Source of the DNA: Toxoplasma gondii ME49
Lineage: Eukaryota > Apicomplexa > Conoidasida > Eucoccidiorida > Sarcocystidae
Direction of reading: 5' to 3'
DNA: 64,000 bases
NCBI RefSeq assembly: GCF_000006565.2
Contig: NC_031475.1
Coordinates: forward strand, 3,373,189 to 3,437,188
The position numbers and the translations under genes are program-made. This document shows positions 12,802 to 26,300 of this stretch, piece by piece. The notes under the pieces were generated by a model. The model worked only from the letters and a program-made list of their open reading frames with translations, did not search any database and was not told the DNA's origin. Position 1 is the first letter of the stretch. Each line of letters opens with the position of its first letter.

Positions 12802-14307
12802 CTTCGGGAAAAGTTAAAGACCTCGAGTCCTCGGCATGCACAAAGGCATGTATAAAGGCATCTAAGCATGCAACTAAAGAAGACCTAAATAGATCTGGTA
12901 TCGTCGGCGCGTACCTGCTCAGTCAATCGGATCAAGAAGGACAGAAATAAGCACATCTGTGTGAAGACATATGCGAAACACGTCTCAAAAAGAATACAAA
13001 AACAATGCCTGCAGAGGTCCGACGCCGTTTTGTGGACGTACCCATGTATACGCCAAAGAGGAAAACCGGTATCTCTCGTTAACTACCCCTCATCAAGCAG
13101 GTATGCATGTATACAGAGAGAAAGATTTTGCTTTATGGCAGCTTCATTTTGAGACAATTTGTGTCCCGATCTGCGGGAGCCACCGGCCCGTTTTTCTGCC
13201 GCGTTTCCCGCAGCGGCCTAGACGAGGAGAAGAGCGTTTCTTCAAGCCTCCAAAGAGCCGAAACAGCGAGTGTAGAGAAGAAATGGTCGACACCGACAGC
13301 TGAGAAACGAGAAGGCTCCTTTCAAACTACGGTGAGTCGGCACATTGGCGAAGCCGCGAAGCCGCGAAGCCGCAGGACGGAGTTCTCAAGAGAAGAACGG
13401 GGAGAAGTGGCGAGATGTCGCGGAGAGCCAGAAAAGGCATTCAGGAGTTTATTTTCTTGGACTTATTGCCATGCTGTATGGTACTTCTGTTTCTCGAGCC
13501 AGGCTGTTGCGGAAGAGGAAACAAATGAGGGGCGAAGCTCGTGACCGCATGTCCAGAACGCGAGGGGCAAGAGCGAAAGGGGAGGGAGAAGTGCAAAACA
13601 AAGAAACAGACGCAAGACGGGAAAAAGCAAAGAAAAATATGTGTAGACGAGAAAGGCGTAATAGTCTCAACGTGGTCTGTTATGAGCATCACAGTCTCTC
13701 GACAGCGGCGTTTTAAACCAAACGTAACGAACACTGTTCCGCAAAGTTTCACGCGTAGTCTCTCCTTTCGATTCAATAATTGTGGCGCTTACGCGAGACT
13801 GGTTTGTGTTCGCTGCGTGTCCTTTTTCTCTGTCCGATAAAGTTTTAGTCTCTGCAGTGACGCTCACGTGGCTATCTTGTTTTTGGATCGTTCTTTCCCC
13901 TGCCTCTCGCTTTCGCGCCGTATGCACTTCTTGCTTCTTACCTCGTTCGTCGCCGCCCTCCTCTCTGCTGTCTCCCCTGCCCTTTCTCTTCTGTTCTTCG
14001 TCTCCTCTTCTTTTCTCACCTATCTCTACTTAAGTGTGGTAACCCTTTAAACTTTTCTTCTGTCAGGGTCGTCTGTTCTTTCTCCGTCTGTGTAGGGCGC
14101 ATACGGGGAAGGAGCGGGCACCTCGAGAGAGCAACCCGCAAAGACACACGAGACCAAGGCTGGCGATGGAGGAGAATGAAGGGAAGAACATGCTAGGACA
14201 GAGACGGGGCGGCAACGAGCAAAACGTAGACAACAAATCAGGGAGACGTCGTAGAATATCTCCTTTTTTCTCCGTCTTTTCCGTACTGTCGGAAGCTTCT
14301 CGACATA
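12802..14307. other. Divergent intergenic region (RRP7-like / ZGPAT-like promoters)
   Basis: It separates two genes that start in opposite directions, so it should contain both promoters and 5' leaders. The segment just before 14308 is pyrimidine-rich (13900-14050). It also holds the 8-bp tandem repeat at 13348-13373. The open frames on both strands (up to 145 codons) have no recognisable domain and overlap one another, so I regard them as chance. Confidence 0.5.
13348..13373. repeat. 8-bp tandem repeat, about 3.25 copies
   Basis: The unit gcgaagcc is repeated three times and followed by gc. It lies in the divergent region between the RRP7-like and ZGPAT-like genes, with no coding role that I can see. 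Confidence 0.85.
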
Positions 14308-17300
14308 ATGACACGCACATCTCCTCTTCCGCAGGAAGCTCTTTCTGTCGTTTCTTCCTCTCAAGACGCAGACGTCGCCATCTCTTCTTCCCCACTCTCT
14401 CTCGATCAGGAGGCTGTACCTCTGTCCCGTCTGCGCGAACAAGAGGAGGAGATGGCTACGTCCATTCGGCGTTTAGAGGAAGAGGTCGATACACTCAAAC
14501 AACAGAAGGAGAGCCTACGAGAGGTTCTTGCGACTCTCGAAACGCAGGACAGGCCTGACGCTTCGGGCGAGAATTCTGCCCTCGTGTCCCCTCACGAATC
14601 TCCAAGCGCCGTTGCTGTATGCACAGCTGAAAATGATGCCGCGGCGATTCGCAGTGAAATATACGACTCGCTTTCTTCCGTCAACAAGGCGGAAGACGAA
14701 CTCCTCGCGGCGATCGAGGTGATGAGGCAGACGCTGCTCGAAGTCAAGAGGACCAGGCTTCTTCAGGAGTTGGATGAGACACCGAATTCTGGGAGTACAC
14801 AAACATACGGCACAGACACTCAGGGAAAAGATCTACAGACCGGACGAGCACTGTTCCACCAAGGCTTCCAGCGACAGCGGAGTTGTTTAGGCACTGTTTC
14901 TGCGCCTCCTGTGCGAGGTGAAGGAGAGCGCAGGTGTGAGACTGCTGAAGAGAAGCAACAGCCGAAACCGGGAGAAGAAGGAAGGAGAAATGGAGGAGAC
15001 TGCGAGCGCGAAGACGCAGACGCCGTCGTCGTGGTGACAAGCGACGACGAGTCTTCAGGGATGTCCTTTTCTGAAGGAGAAGAAGGAGAGGCAACCGGAG
15101 ATGTACTGAAGGACACTCACAAGAATCCAAGCCAACAAAAAGATCCCGAGTGTCGGTGTATCTTCCCCGTCGTTCACCCAGATGGAATTGTCGATTGGCA
15201 ATTAGGCGTCGTTCGAGCCTTGCTGCAGTCTCCTTCTCCTCTCCACATTGAGGCATTGCCTTCCTCGTCTCCGGCCCACTACGCGGCACAAGTTTCCAGT
15301 GTGTCTCTCTCCTCTCAAGAGGCAGACGCAGCGCCCTTGGATCTCCGTCTCACGTCTCTCTGTGTCAAGTGGTGCCATCAGCATCGAGCCCGGTTTTCTC
15401 CATCTCCAGTGAAGCCCGCTGTCTCTCTGTCTTCTTCTGATCCATCGTCGAACTCTGACGCGTCTTCCAATTTGTCTGCCACTGACTACAGTCCGCGGAT
15501 CTGGGCTTTGGTGACAGCACTCTGTCCCTTGGCCCCTCGAGACATCCCCTGTCGCCACCTTCTCCAGTTTCTGCGGCCGCACTCGGTGTCTTTTTCTTCT
15601 TTCGTTTTCTGCGAGTCTTCGCTCTCTGCGTTTCCTCTTCCAGAAGGCTTCCATGTGGCAGCGGGGAACTCCACTGGCGAGGCAACAGAAGGTCCGCGAA
15701 AAGAGACACCTGAGGCAGCCGCTGCCGCAGAGGCGGCAGTCGACGCGGGCATGGTAGTAGTCGGCAATGCCCAGGCCATCGCGGAGCGAATGCTTTGTAC
15801 AGACACCCGAGAAGCGGCGCTGCTGGGGGTGACTTTGCAGGAGACAGCGACGTCCACAGAGACTGAGGTGGGGCGAGAGAGGGAAGGCGAAGTCGAGGGC
15901 AGACACCGCGAAGAGACAGCGAAACGTTTGACAGACGCGGGATCTGCGTTTGTACCCAGTGCAGCGTGTGTGGAGGAAGGGTGTCCGTACAGCTGGAGGT
16001 GTCACTACTCGCACGGCGTGTGGGTTCCAGCTTGTGATGTTTGTCTCGTCCAGTGGGACTCCGAATTCTCTCTAAACGAAATGCTTCGACCTTTCACCCA
16101 TGAGTCTGGAGAAAGGAACAGTGGAGTCGGCGACGCCGTCGAGCTCCAGGGAAAGCAGCTTGGTGGTAATTCCTCGAAAACGAAACCCCTGTTCTACAGA
16201 GGCCGGCCTGTGTTTGTGCTTCCCGACGGTTCCCAGACCTGGCGCAAAGCCCAGCTGGTTCAGGCGCTCCGGAAGAGACGCAGGCGAAAGGACTTCGTAG
16301 AAGACCAGGAGCTCAAAGGGCGACCATCCGAGAGAAGCTTGTGGTCGATGTACGGAAGAGTGGTGCTTGAAAACGAGACTGAAGACGGCGCTTGTCGGAA
16401 ACAACGGCTGCTGTGCCGAGCAAGCCGAATTCACCCGCGAGTTGCCTCGTCTGCAGATGAGAACAAAGCGGAGGGAAAAGGAAGAGACGCGGGGACGGAA
16501 CGAGAGGCGTCTTGTGATAGGGAAGCGTCTGAGAAGGCGAAACAAAGGCGGAGAAGTGAACGAGACGAGAGACAAGACGTGATTGTCCTCGACTCCGGTG
16601 CGAGCGGCGTTGCAAGCTCCAGTTCCGAAGATGAGGGTGAAGAAGAAACGCATTCGGGGCCAAGCGATGAAGAAGAAGGAAGTGAAAGATGGCAGAAACT
16701 CCGGCGTCTCGAGGCACTCCTGGGTGTCAACGCCCGCGACCTCCGCGACCGGTTCTCCTCCGGTTTCTCAAGGAAACGAGACAACTTGTCTCATTCTTTG
16801 TCTTCGTCCTCGTCTTCCTCTGGATCTTCTGCGTCTGCGTCTGAAGCCTGCCCACTGAGTAGCAGCTCTCATTTTGGATGTTGGATGTTGTACACGAGCG
16901 GAATGGGCCTTCGAATGATGCAGAGGTGGGGTTACCGACCCGGCGAGTGTCTGGGGCGCTCTCAACGCCTTCAGCTGTCTAGACAGCCAGGCGACAGAGG
17001 GCGCGAAGGAACAGGGAAGACCGAGCTTGACCGTGCGGGAGAGAGCAGAGATTTCACCAGTCATTTACGCCGTGCCTCTCTCACAAAGCACGCGCCGCCT
17101 TCAAATGCAAGCGAGACAGGTGGAATTAGGACCACGAAAGATGACGCTGTTCCTCTGGATTCCTATGCCGTCGAGTCCAGCGATGATGAGGCCCACGACG
17201 AGGGCGACGGAGAAGGCAGGATTATTTGGCCAGGAGAAGAACCGGAGATGCTGTCTTCTCATCCTTCGCTGCCCCCGCTCGTAAATCCGTTGGGCATTAG

Positions 17301-18800
17301 GTAAGGCGTCTATCTTGTTTTCGTCGGCAGTTTTACAAAGCGAACTGGGGACGACGAGCTTCCCCTGTGTACCTACACTTCACCATCCAGAACGGAGACA
17401 CCAACTTTCCAGTTCCGTGAAGGCTTTCATGTGGGCACCGAACTAAAGGACGGTAATGATACACTCGAGGCGGCCGACTGTGCGAGGTTGCAGCTGTGTT
17501 CCTGAATTTTTCCCTTGGTTTTCTCACTCTTTCCCGACCACGGCATGTCGCATGCTCGACCTGAGGCGTGGCCTGAGTGGGCCTGTGAACTTCCTTCGTT
17601 TATCTGTCGCATTTCTGTCACTGAGTCCTCGACATCAAGACTCGGGTTCGATCGCCGAATGATCCAGTCTCCCGTCTTCCTTTCTTCTTGGCCCCGCGCT
17701 TCTCTGGGGCCGATCTGTCCGTTGCCGGACTTTTGAGTGCTCATACGAAGCGTGGAATCCGATTTGTTTCTACCCTCCAGTGTCCAAGCGGCTTCCAAGG
17801 TCTACCTGGCGATGTCGCTAGCCGACAGGAGGCTGTTGCAGTCCACTTACCAGAGAAGAAACGAATGACACACTGGACCTGAATTCACGCATGCGTTGTT
17901 ACTATCCCGTTGACATATTTCTGGGTATGAAACGGATACCAGAGTATAGTTATATACTCACGCATGCACTGCTCGTATGTACTGCCGATATCCATCACGA
18001 TCCTGCCAGACACCTGCGATGTATCTTTAGGTTCTTTCTGCGATGTGCGTGTCTTCTGTATCTGCAGAGTGCTCCCCCCCCGGCTCTCGCTGGACTTTAT
18101 CAGCGACCCTGCAGCAGCTCGTCGCCGAGGTCGAAACCGTCGCCGTGGCGCAGACGGCGTTTCTTCGGACGCAGGCAAAACAGTTGCTTCGGGCTCTTGG
18201 CAGTACGCAGAAGGAGCGTTGGTCCCCTCGTTTTGCAGTGCATCTGCTTCTTGCGCTCTGGCACGAGAGGCAGCCGTCGCCAACGACGGAGCGTTTGGTT
18301 TAATTAACAGCATTTACTCCAGCGGTTTCACCTCGGTGGCGAGGCAAGAGCCCGGCAGGGAAAAAGGCGGAGCGGACGCGAAATCACACGGACCGAGCAC
18401 TGAAGCGGTATATCAAGAGGAGGTTGCGGGCGGGGAAAGGACACTCGGTCCTATGGAGATTGAGGAGAATCGCCGCAAACAAGAGGAGGAAGAACACTTG
18501 CGGAGGCTGCAGCAACTGAGAAGGAACAAAACTGTGGGAGAAAAGGCCTTGCGCAAGCAGCTCTTTGATCTGCAACAGCGCCAAAGGGCGCTGAAGAAAG
18601 AAATTGGGGCTGCCACGGCAAACCAGAGAAGACATGCGGACGGTGGAAAGGCCCGAGGAGGCCTGGAAGCGTTCGCGGGTTACTACGGAGGCATTGCGTC
18701 GGCGAAGGAAACTCAGCTCCGGCGCATGAAAGAAGAAGAAGACGTGCTACTCAAGCTCATCAGCGACAAAGGGAAGGAAAAGAAGCTGAAGGTGTTCTGA
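14308..18800 (+). CDS. ZGPAT: CCCH zinc-finger and G-patch protein, ZGPAT-like
   Basis: Two exons, 14308-17300 and 18068-18800, joined in phase 2, give about 1241 residues (human ZGPAT is about 530). Features in ZGPAT order: an N-terminal coiled coil (residues ~45-75) and a helix ending LLEVKRTRLLQELDE, similar to human SVRKSSLLAALDE; a single CCCH finger at residues ~554-569 with spacing C-x4-C-x5-C-x3-H; a G-patch around 862-905 (SGMGLRMMQRWGYRPGECLG); then LPPRLSLDF directly across the intron, matching the family's LPRGKSLD; and a C-terminal coiled coil from about 1126 to the end. Human ZGPAT is a nuclear RNA/DNA-binding protein linked to transcription repression and spliceosome disassembly; here a splicing or RNA-helicase cofactor role is inferred. 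The inserts are long Ser/Glu/Asp-rich stretches, typical of coccidian proteins. The ATG at 14308 begins the first well-predicted helix. Confidence 0.88.
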
Positions 18801-20397
18801 AACAGGTCTTGCACACGGGATGTACATACGTCTGGTTACTCACGTAGCGACCGGTTGTGGATAGAGGGCAATTTGCAAGGGAGAGCACGAAGATTTTTTT
18901 TTCAGGTTTCTTTGTGCAGAGCAAGATTTTGGATGCCTTTTGTGAACCCTCAATTTTCGGGGACGTCCCGTCGTCTGCTCTCGAGTGTAAAAAGAGGTTA
19001 CATTCGTTTCGCGGTTCTCTGCACCATACATTGTAAAAAGTCCGTGCTGCTCCATCTGTGGGAATCTCCCTCTCAACGTCAGAGCGTTTGCGCCCTCGGT
19101 CTGTCTTCTCGGAGACAGGGGAATTAAAATTGCAGGAGAGAAGAGGAAGAAAAAGGACGATTCTTCTAGCTGTGCAGTGTGGAGCAAGCTTCTGCTTGTC
19201 CCATATACGCGGTTAGATAAGTGGAGTTACGAGAATCTCAAGCCTTTCCCGCTTCTCTGTTTTTGTGAACCAACGCGTGTCCAACGTGTCTGGCTGTTCG
19301 TCCTCCACTTTTAATTTTGACACTAGGCGAAGGCAAATATGAAAGATCATAACGCGTAGCTGCCATTTGTACACTAAACGCACATGTTGTGGAATGGTAG
19401 CTTCCCCTCTTCACTTTCTAAAATTCCTTTCTTGTAGACAGAAGGTCAGTATTCCATGGCAGGAAGGCGGCGTTCGCGTAGCACGAGGCATTACACGAAG
19501 ACGAAGATTCGTGCTATTTTTCCGGCCAGAGCGATCCCCAGGAAGGCCCGCTTGTTCTGGAAACTCATCCGGGGCGAGAGGTGCATTCGCTTATCATTTG
19601 GAGCAGTGCTACCGACGTGTGAATTTTTCTCTTGTAATACAGACGTATGCGGAACACCGGTTCTTCTGACGAAAGAAAAGCGACAGAAGCAAGTCGTAGC
19701 ATTATCTGACCAGGTTGAGAAAGGTGGCAGGAGAGGAGTCTCCGAATAAAGTGAACATGCTCAAAACTACAAGAGTAGCCGCAAAGCAACCGCAGGCCTT
19801 TGCCTGCACGTATCTCGATGGAGGCCAAACTAGATCTGAAGACGTCGTTAGTCTTGAAAACAGCTTGGCGCTCTCCTCAATCTGCGAAGCAGAATGGAGC
19901 TGCCTTGCCCAGTCGCCATTTCCCACGATCAAAATGTGACCTTGTTCTAGTTCCCTTGAAAACGACCTCGCCTCGTGCCTTTGACAAACACCGAGAGAGA
20001 AGATTTCTCGGTATTTTCGATTTCCAAAAAATGGAGCGAACACACAATACATGGAATCATGTTCAGAGCAGCAGGAAACAAGAAAGTGTGACATGCAACC
20101 ACGAGTACGATTCCATCAAATTACGAACACAGATCCTTTCTTCGCGCCACTCAAAATATGTACATGCCCGCAGGGCTCATTGGATTGCGCTCTGTTGATT
20201 TCGGAAATTTGTAAATGCGATACAGCAATGCAAATAGAGAAACATTGGTGCAATTAGAAGCCCTGAAAACAGGTGTACCGATGTCATCTTTGCGTTTTAC
20301 ACTACTCATTTGTATGTATCCCACAGAACCCACGGACGCTGTGGTAAAAATAATCGTTTACACAGGGAGCGTTACACGTTTACAAAAAACTTTCCCC
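18801..20397. other. Intergenic between convergent 3' ends
   Basis: It lies between the stops of the plus-strand ZGPAT-like gene and the minus-strand BRCT gene. Short open frames on both strands (up to 132 codons) show no domain. No RNA gene or long repeat was found. Confidence 0.5.
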
Positions 20398-23300
20398 CTA
20401 CCCACTGAAGGGTGGACGCACATTCTCGTCGTTGTCCCAGAAGGCCTCTTCACAAAGTTCTCTGTGTGTCCCCGTGGCGTTCGGTGAGAAAGCATGAGAC
20501 GACTTTGAGTGAGCCCGGTCACTTTCTGCCTGACTGTTCTGTGAGTCTGGAAAAAGCGCTACACTGTCGTGAGATTCTTTGCTGCTTTTCAACTGTGACG
20601 CACAGAAAGGCAGAGAAGTGTGTGTATGTGAATGTTTCGGAGAAGGAGAGTGCTCTCGTCGAGCCTCTTGTTCTTCGGCGCTCAGATCTGTTGCTGTCTC
20701 GTGCCCATCTTCCCTCTCTTCGCCTGCAACAGACTGTTTCCCGCTATTCTGGCCTTCCTCCACATCTGTCATTTCCCTCTCTTCTTCTTCACTCTCTTCT
20801 CCGTCGATCTCTTTCCCCTCTTCTTCGTCTCCCTCTTCTTCCTGGTCATCTTCGCTGTCACTGCTACCGAAGTCAGGAAGATGGAAGTGAGCAAGTTGTG
20901 AAGGGCCTAGTTCAAATTCGTCGCTGTAGTTGCTTCCGTTTTCTTCATTGGCCATTGCATCATCTGCGGACCAAGACTCTTCTTGTTCCTCTCCCCGCTC
21001 TTCTCTGCTGTTCTGGTGCTCCTCGTGGACGGCCTCGTGTCTTGCACTGTCGTTCGCAAGGTAGATCTCTTCTTGTGCTTCTCGTGTCCTCGCTCGGTCT
21101 TCTTTTGCTTGCACAGTCCTCCTACTGTTGGTGGCTATATCGTCATGAGAAAGAGCATCCGCATCACATTTCGGTTCCTCGTGTTCGACGTTGTCTGTTT
21201 CACTTCTCTCCACTTTGTCGGGTTGTGAAGGCTTGCGTGCGCCTTTCTCTTCTTCGACTTGGCTATTTGAGAAGACCGTTTCTGTGGTATCCACGCGTGC
21301 CTCTTTTTCTGCTTCCACGCCGTCTTCTCTCATCGCCATTCTCTCGCTCTGAACCTCTGCTGATACCGCTCGCGGAGACTGGATTTTTCCTGTCTCTCCG
21401 ACCTCCTTTCTTGCTCCTTGAGAACCGCGCCACACCACGAGTTCCTTGTTTTCTCTTGTTCGTTTCTCCTCCCCCATCTCTAAGTCATCGACTTCCTGGT
21501 CTCCTGAGCCTGTCTTCGCCTCGCTAGGAAAGAGAGTCACGTCTGCCTTCTGTCGTCCGAGTAACTTCTCTGAGACGGCCGAAGACACCAGCCCTGTTCC
21601 TCTCTTCCTCCCTTCTTTCGCGGCCGCTGTTTCACCTTGGACGTCACTTCTTCGCACCTGCTGGTTCCTGCCCTTCCGGATTCGGACTCTCCGATTGCTG
21701 TCGCCACCTTCGTCTTCCCAGGCTTCTGCTTCTTCCTCCTCAAGCCCTTCTTCCTCTTCCTCGCTTGCTTCTTCTTCGCTACACGAGTATTCTTCTTCGC
21801 TATCTTCGTCCTCTTTCTCCGCTTCACTACCGTCGTCTTCTTCATGTTCTTCGTCTGCGTGTGCCCTCTCCTTTTCGGCCTTCTTCACCTCTTTCCCTGC
21901 GGATGACTGAGGAGTTTGTTTCTCTTCTTCCCTATCGCTGTCGACTGCTGCTATTCTCCTCTTCTTCCGCACATCCCCTTCGTTCTCCATCTCCTCGACT
22001 TCTGAATCTCCGACTCTCGTCCACAGATCCTCATCCTCGCGTTTCTCGAGTTCTCTCTTCTGACTCTTCTTCTTTCTGTCTCTCTCGTTCCTTTTCGTCT
22101 CTCCGTTTGACGGCATCTGCTCGTCCTCCTCTTTGGTTTTCACCCTTCGCTTCCCCCCCACCTGCTGTTTCGCATCGGCATTTCTTTCCACGCGTCCTTT
22201 TCCATAACGAGAACGAGACGGTGGCCCTTCTCTGCCGCGGTTCTTCTTCGCCGCCTGCTCTTTGTTTTCTTCTTCTATCTGCAGATCGGTCTCCTCGTGT
22301 TGAGTTATCTCCTTGTGTCCTTGTTCCTCCTGTCTGCTTCCCGAACATGGGCGCCCAGTGGTTGCAACTGTCTGCTTCGCCGTAAACCGAGACTCGCTCT
22401 TATCCTTTTCTCTGTGTTCATCTTTCCCTTGGCCTTGACCGTTGGCGCGCTTTCTGTCTTTCCCTGGAGTCCGTGCCGTCTTCTTCTCTGCGTCCTTTTC
22501 TCCTTGCTGATCGGAGTTCTTACAGCTCTTCGCGGTGTTTCTCTTTTGCACTAAGTTCTCCGTGTGGTGGCATGCTTTAGCTTCTTGGTCGAAACCAACT
22601 TGTTCCTCAGTTTCTATTGCTTTCACCTGTCTCCTCTTCGTCCCCTTATCCCTCATATGCGTCGTTTCTTCCGCTCGTATCTCCTTCATTTCTGTCTCCT
22701 GTTCCTTCTTTGTTTCTCTCACCTGTCCTTTCGCCTTTCCTTTCACCTGTCCTTCCTCGTTTTCTGTCGCTTTTATCTTCTTCGCTTCTTCCACCTGTCC
22801 TTTCGCCTGTCCCTTCACCTGTGCTCTATTTGCTCCTTCCTCGTTTCTCTTCTTCGCTGCTTCCACGCGTCCTTTCTCGGATTCTTTCTCCGGCACCTGT
22901 GTGCTTTCCTTCTGCATTTCTGTTTCTTTCTTTGGTTCTGTCTCAGCCTTGACTACTCTGGGAGGACGAGGAGAGAAGGCGAAGAAGCGTCTAATCGCAG
23001 ACGCATGTGGGTGGTTGTGAATATTCGCAGGTTCCATTTTCCACGTTCGAAGGCTCTCGACAACCCAGTGAACTGTCACGACGTCAACGGCAACTGCGTC
23101 TGGTTCGTCTGGCCCGGCTTCTCCGGTGTCTTTCCCGCTTTTTTCTGCGTTCGTCTCGCCTCGCTCTGCAGCCTTTGCACAAAAGTCCGCGGGGCAGACG
23201 AGGAACTCGGGGCTGCTCGGCACGCGGTCAGACGGTTCGAGAAGGACGCCCCCACACAGGTGAATCTGCAGAATCGAGACAGCTTGCAAAGAGAACCGCT

Positions 23301-26300
23301 CTGGGCTGCTTGAGACAGCTAAACGTTAACGCGGATCGGGTTCCTGTTGGCCTGGCGCATGCTCATAACTGGATGAACGCCTTTCGCGCCTGGAATGTAT
23401 GGCTGATACTCTAGTCTTCTATCAAAAAGAGTGCACGCCGTCCCGTTTGTTCCTCTGGTGAACAACTTCCGGACTCCCAATGCCGCCGGGTACAAACAGG
23501 TTACCAAGCCCTCCAAACAAAGCAGAAAAACGCCAAGACGGAACGAAGCGACGACCTGGAAGGTCAGATATAAATCAGTTTGAATGTCAAAAGACGTAGA
23601 GCGAGATCAAAGCGAAACAGGCGAAATGCAGTCCATGCAGTAACGCGGAAAAAGCATACAAAGCAGAAAGGAAGCAATGGCACGGAAACAGCAGAGCGAG
23701 GACAACTGAGTCCTACCGCGAAACAAGAAGCAAGTAGGCGAAGAAGACAGAGAGACAGAGAAGACAGAGGGAGAAAATGAGAGAGACGATAAGAAAGAAC
23801 GAAACTGACCGCGGCGCTAATGATCAGCGCGGGGATAGGGTCTCGAGGAAAAAAAACTTTCCAGTCTTGCTAAAGGTTGTGTGTCGTGCATCACCCAAGA
23901 ACTGCACTTCTTGGCTCGTCTGTGCGGAGGTTTTGCTTTCGTGAGGAAAGCGTTCTGTTTTCTTTTCGGAGAACGCGACCTCGTCTTACCAGTCGACACA
24001 AAAGAGGCTTTGTCAATGTCCCCTTTGAGGCACAAGCTCGAGGAAAGACGCCCGCGACGGCAATGCGTTTCCCCTTCAGAGGTGGAGAAATCGCTTTCCG
24101 GTGAACTCGAGTCGGGAAGTGGTAACTCTCAAACGGTGCGGTTGTCCGTGGCCAAGTCTGTCGTTTCCAACAAAAGCAAAAACCTCCTTAAAATGCTGAC
24201 GTCGCTTTTGTCACAAAGTAATGAAGGAATCTGTTTCTTGTGGCACTTTGTGTTTCAAAGAAGGGAGCAGAAGGAAACACCACAGATGACCACGAGAGAC
24301 GAACTGAAGTCTGCGGCTGACGCATCTTGAAAACAGGCTTGGGGAAGTCAAAGAGTGAGCAGTATCTGTGCATCAGATCACCGAGAAAGAAAACAATTCA
24401 ACAGTTCACACATGCTTTATATCATATAGTATAATACAATTCAATGACTTATTGAATAGGTACAAATATATAGGCATATATATGTGTGTGTGAGGCACTG
24501 CATGGGAGATCAAATATATGAATACGTAGTCTATTTTGCGTCACGTGTAAAACCAAATGTGCAGAAGGCGGGGTGGACTCAGAGACAGAACACAGCAGAG
24601 CGGCTGGAAGCAGAGCTTTTTCTCGGGAGTATACACTACAAGTTGGACTCCTGGCTTAGATCGTTCATGTCTCTTTTTACCAGATTCTATAAATGTTGGG
24701 CTACAAGGGTCCCAGACGAGAGAAGAAACCTGATTTAGCTCACCTCCCTCTCGTCTGCTGTTCTGACAAACTGAGGATTCACGATGTGGCCGCCGGTGGC
24801 GAGGACGAAGAGAACCTTCAGCGTCGGTCTCTGAACCAGGGGCGCGCAGCAGAAGGGAAGAAATCTGGGAGGATCAAATCTCGTTCCAGAGGTAGGGAGT
24901 AACGCGGGCCCTGCAGGTAGATAGACCGTGCTTGACGGTGCCTAGAACTCGGACAGGCAAAGACCTTGAAGACCTGCACCTGTCGCCGACCACGCAGTCT
25001 AAATACTCCCCAGAAAACGCTCACACACAATCCTGTCTCACACATGAGTTCGCCATTAAATAGCGTGAGGCGCTGACCAACAGAGCAACCAGGAATGGAA
25101 CAGGCGGCAGAAATGCGAAAGAACATAGCAAAGAGAAAGGGCCGTCAGGGGCGCACTGGGGATCCGTGTTTCGACGAGAACAAGGCGAACAGATTCATCA
25201 CTTCAAGAGTTCCGCCATGGCGAAATCCTACAATGGAGAAACCGACTGGAGAAACTCGGCAAATTTAAACGCTGCAAAAGAGAGCCTAGCGCATGAACAC
25301 CGGAGACAGATATCTGCCTCACAGAGCGTAGAACAAGGACACGCAGCAGACACTGTAGTGTAGGGCTTTTAGACCGAGTGGCAGACATGCAGCCAGAACG
25401 TAGAGGACTAGCAAACGTGGAAGAGGAAATGGCACTGAAAGAAGACGGGCTGAAGTGAATGTCGATTCAGCGGGAATATGTTAAAGGTTGCCTTCTTACC
25501 TCTTGATCTCTGGGGACAACAAGATGAGTGATCGTTTCCAGATCTTCTGGGTTCCTCTCGAACCGCATTGAGGCGTCAGGCAGCGTGCAGCAAACGCGGC
25601 AGCAGAGATCAGCTAAATCTTCTCCTGTTGCGTTTTTTGCTGATCCGCTGCACGAGAGAATGCCCTCGCTAGCCTCCTCTCGTTTCGTGCCCTGCAGAAC
25701 AGCGGCAGAGCGAATGGAAGTAAGCGACGGCAACTCGAGAGACTTGGAAAGACACAGGAATCTGATCGTACGGGTGCCGGTCAAGATGAAGAAACGAAGG
25801 AAGCACACGGGAACTGGAAATGAGAAGTCCAAGGAGTGTGAAACGAAAAAACAGCAACACGCGCGGAATCAGGGGATAGGCACGCGCGCGCGGCAGAGGA
25901 ACGGGAAGAGACACAGAGAGGAAAAAGGCGGAGAGAGCTGAGGTCGGAAAAAAGAGCAGAAACAGAGGGAAAGGGAAAGGGCAAAAAGGAGCCTGACCAG
26001 GAGGGCAGTTCGATGTCTTCCTTACAGATCAAAGAAACGAAAAAAAGAGGAGGAAGGGCTCCCTCGAAACAGAGAAAACCAAGAAACCGAATGCCGATGA
26101 TGAACACGAAAGCATCGAGCAGCCAAGAAGCCACGCGATTTCCTTTGCGGTGTAAAGACACCAACTGTTAAGATACGAAGTGCGGAAATGAACGACAGAC
26201 GAATAGCTACGCGTCGGGAGCGAGTCAAAGAAACCAAGTGATCGGTTGGCGTATGGGCATAACGCTAAGTCCCAGTACATGTGTAGGTACGGAGACTAAC

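Noticed and set aside
14744..16014. Minus-strand open frames of up to 270 codons
   Set aside because: They are antisense to the ZGPAT-like coding exon, Arg/Cys-rich and without domains.
20412..21527. 371-codon plus-strand open frame
   Set aside because: It lies antisense to the Glu/Lys-rich tail of the BRCT protein. GAA/GAG/AAG-rich coding DNA leaves long open frames rich in Leu/Ser/Pro on the other strand; there is no domain or splice context.
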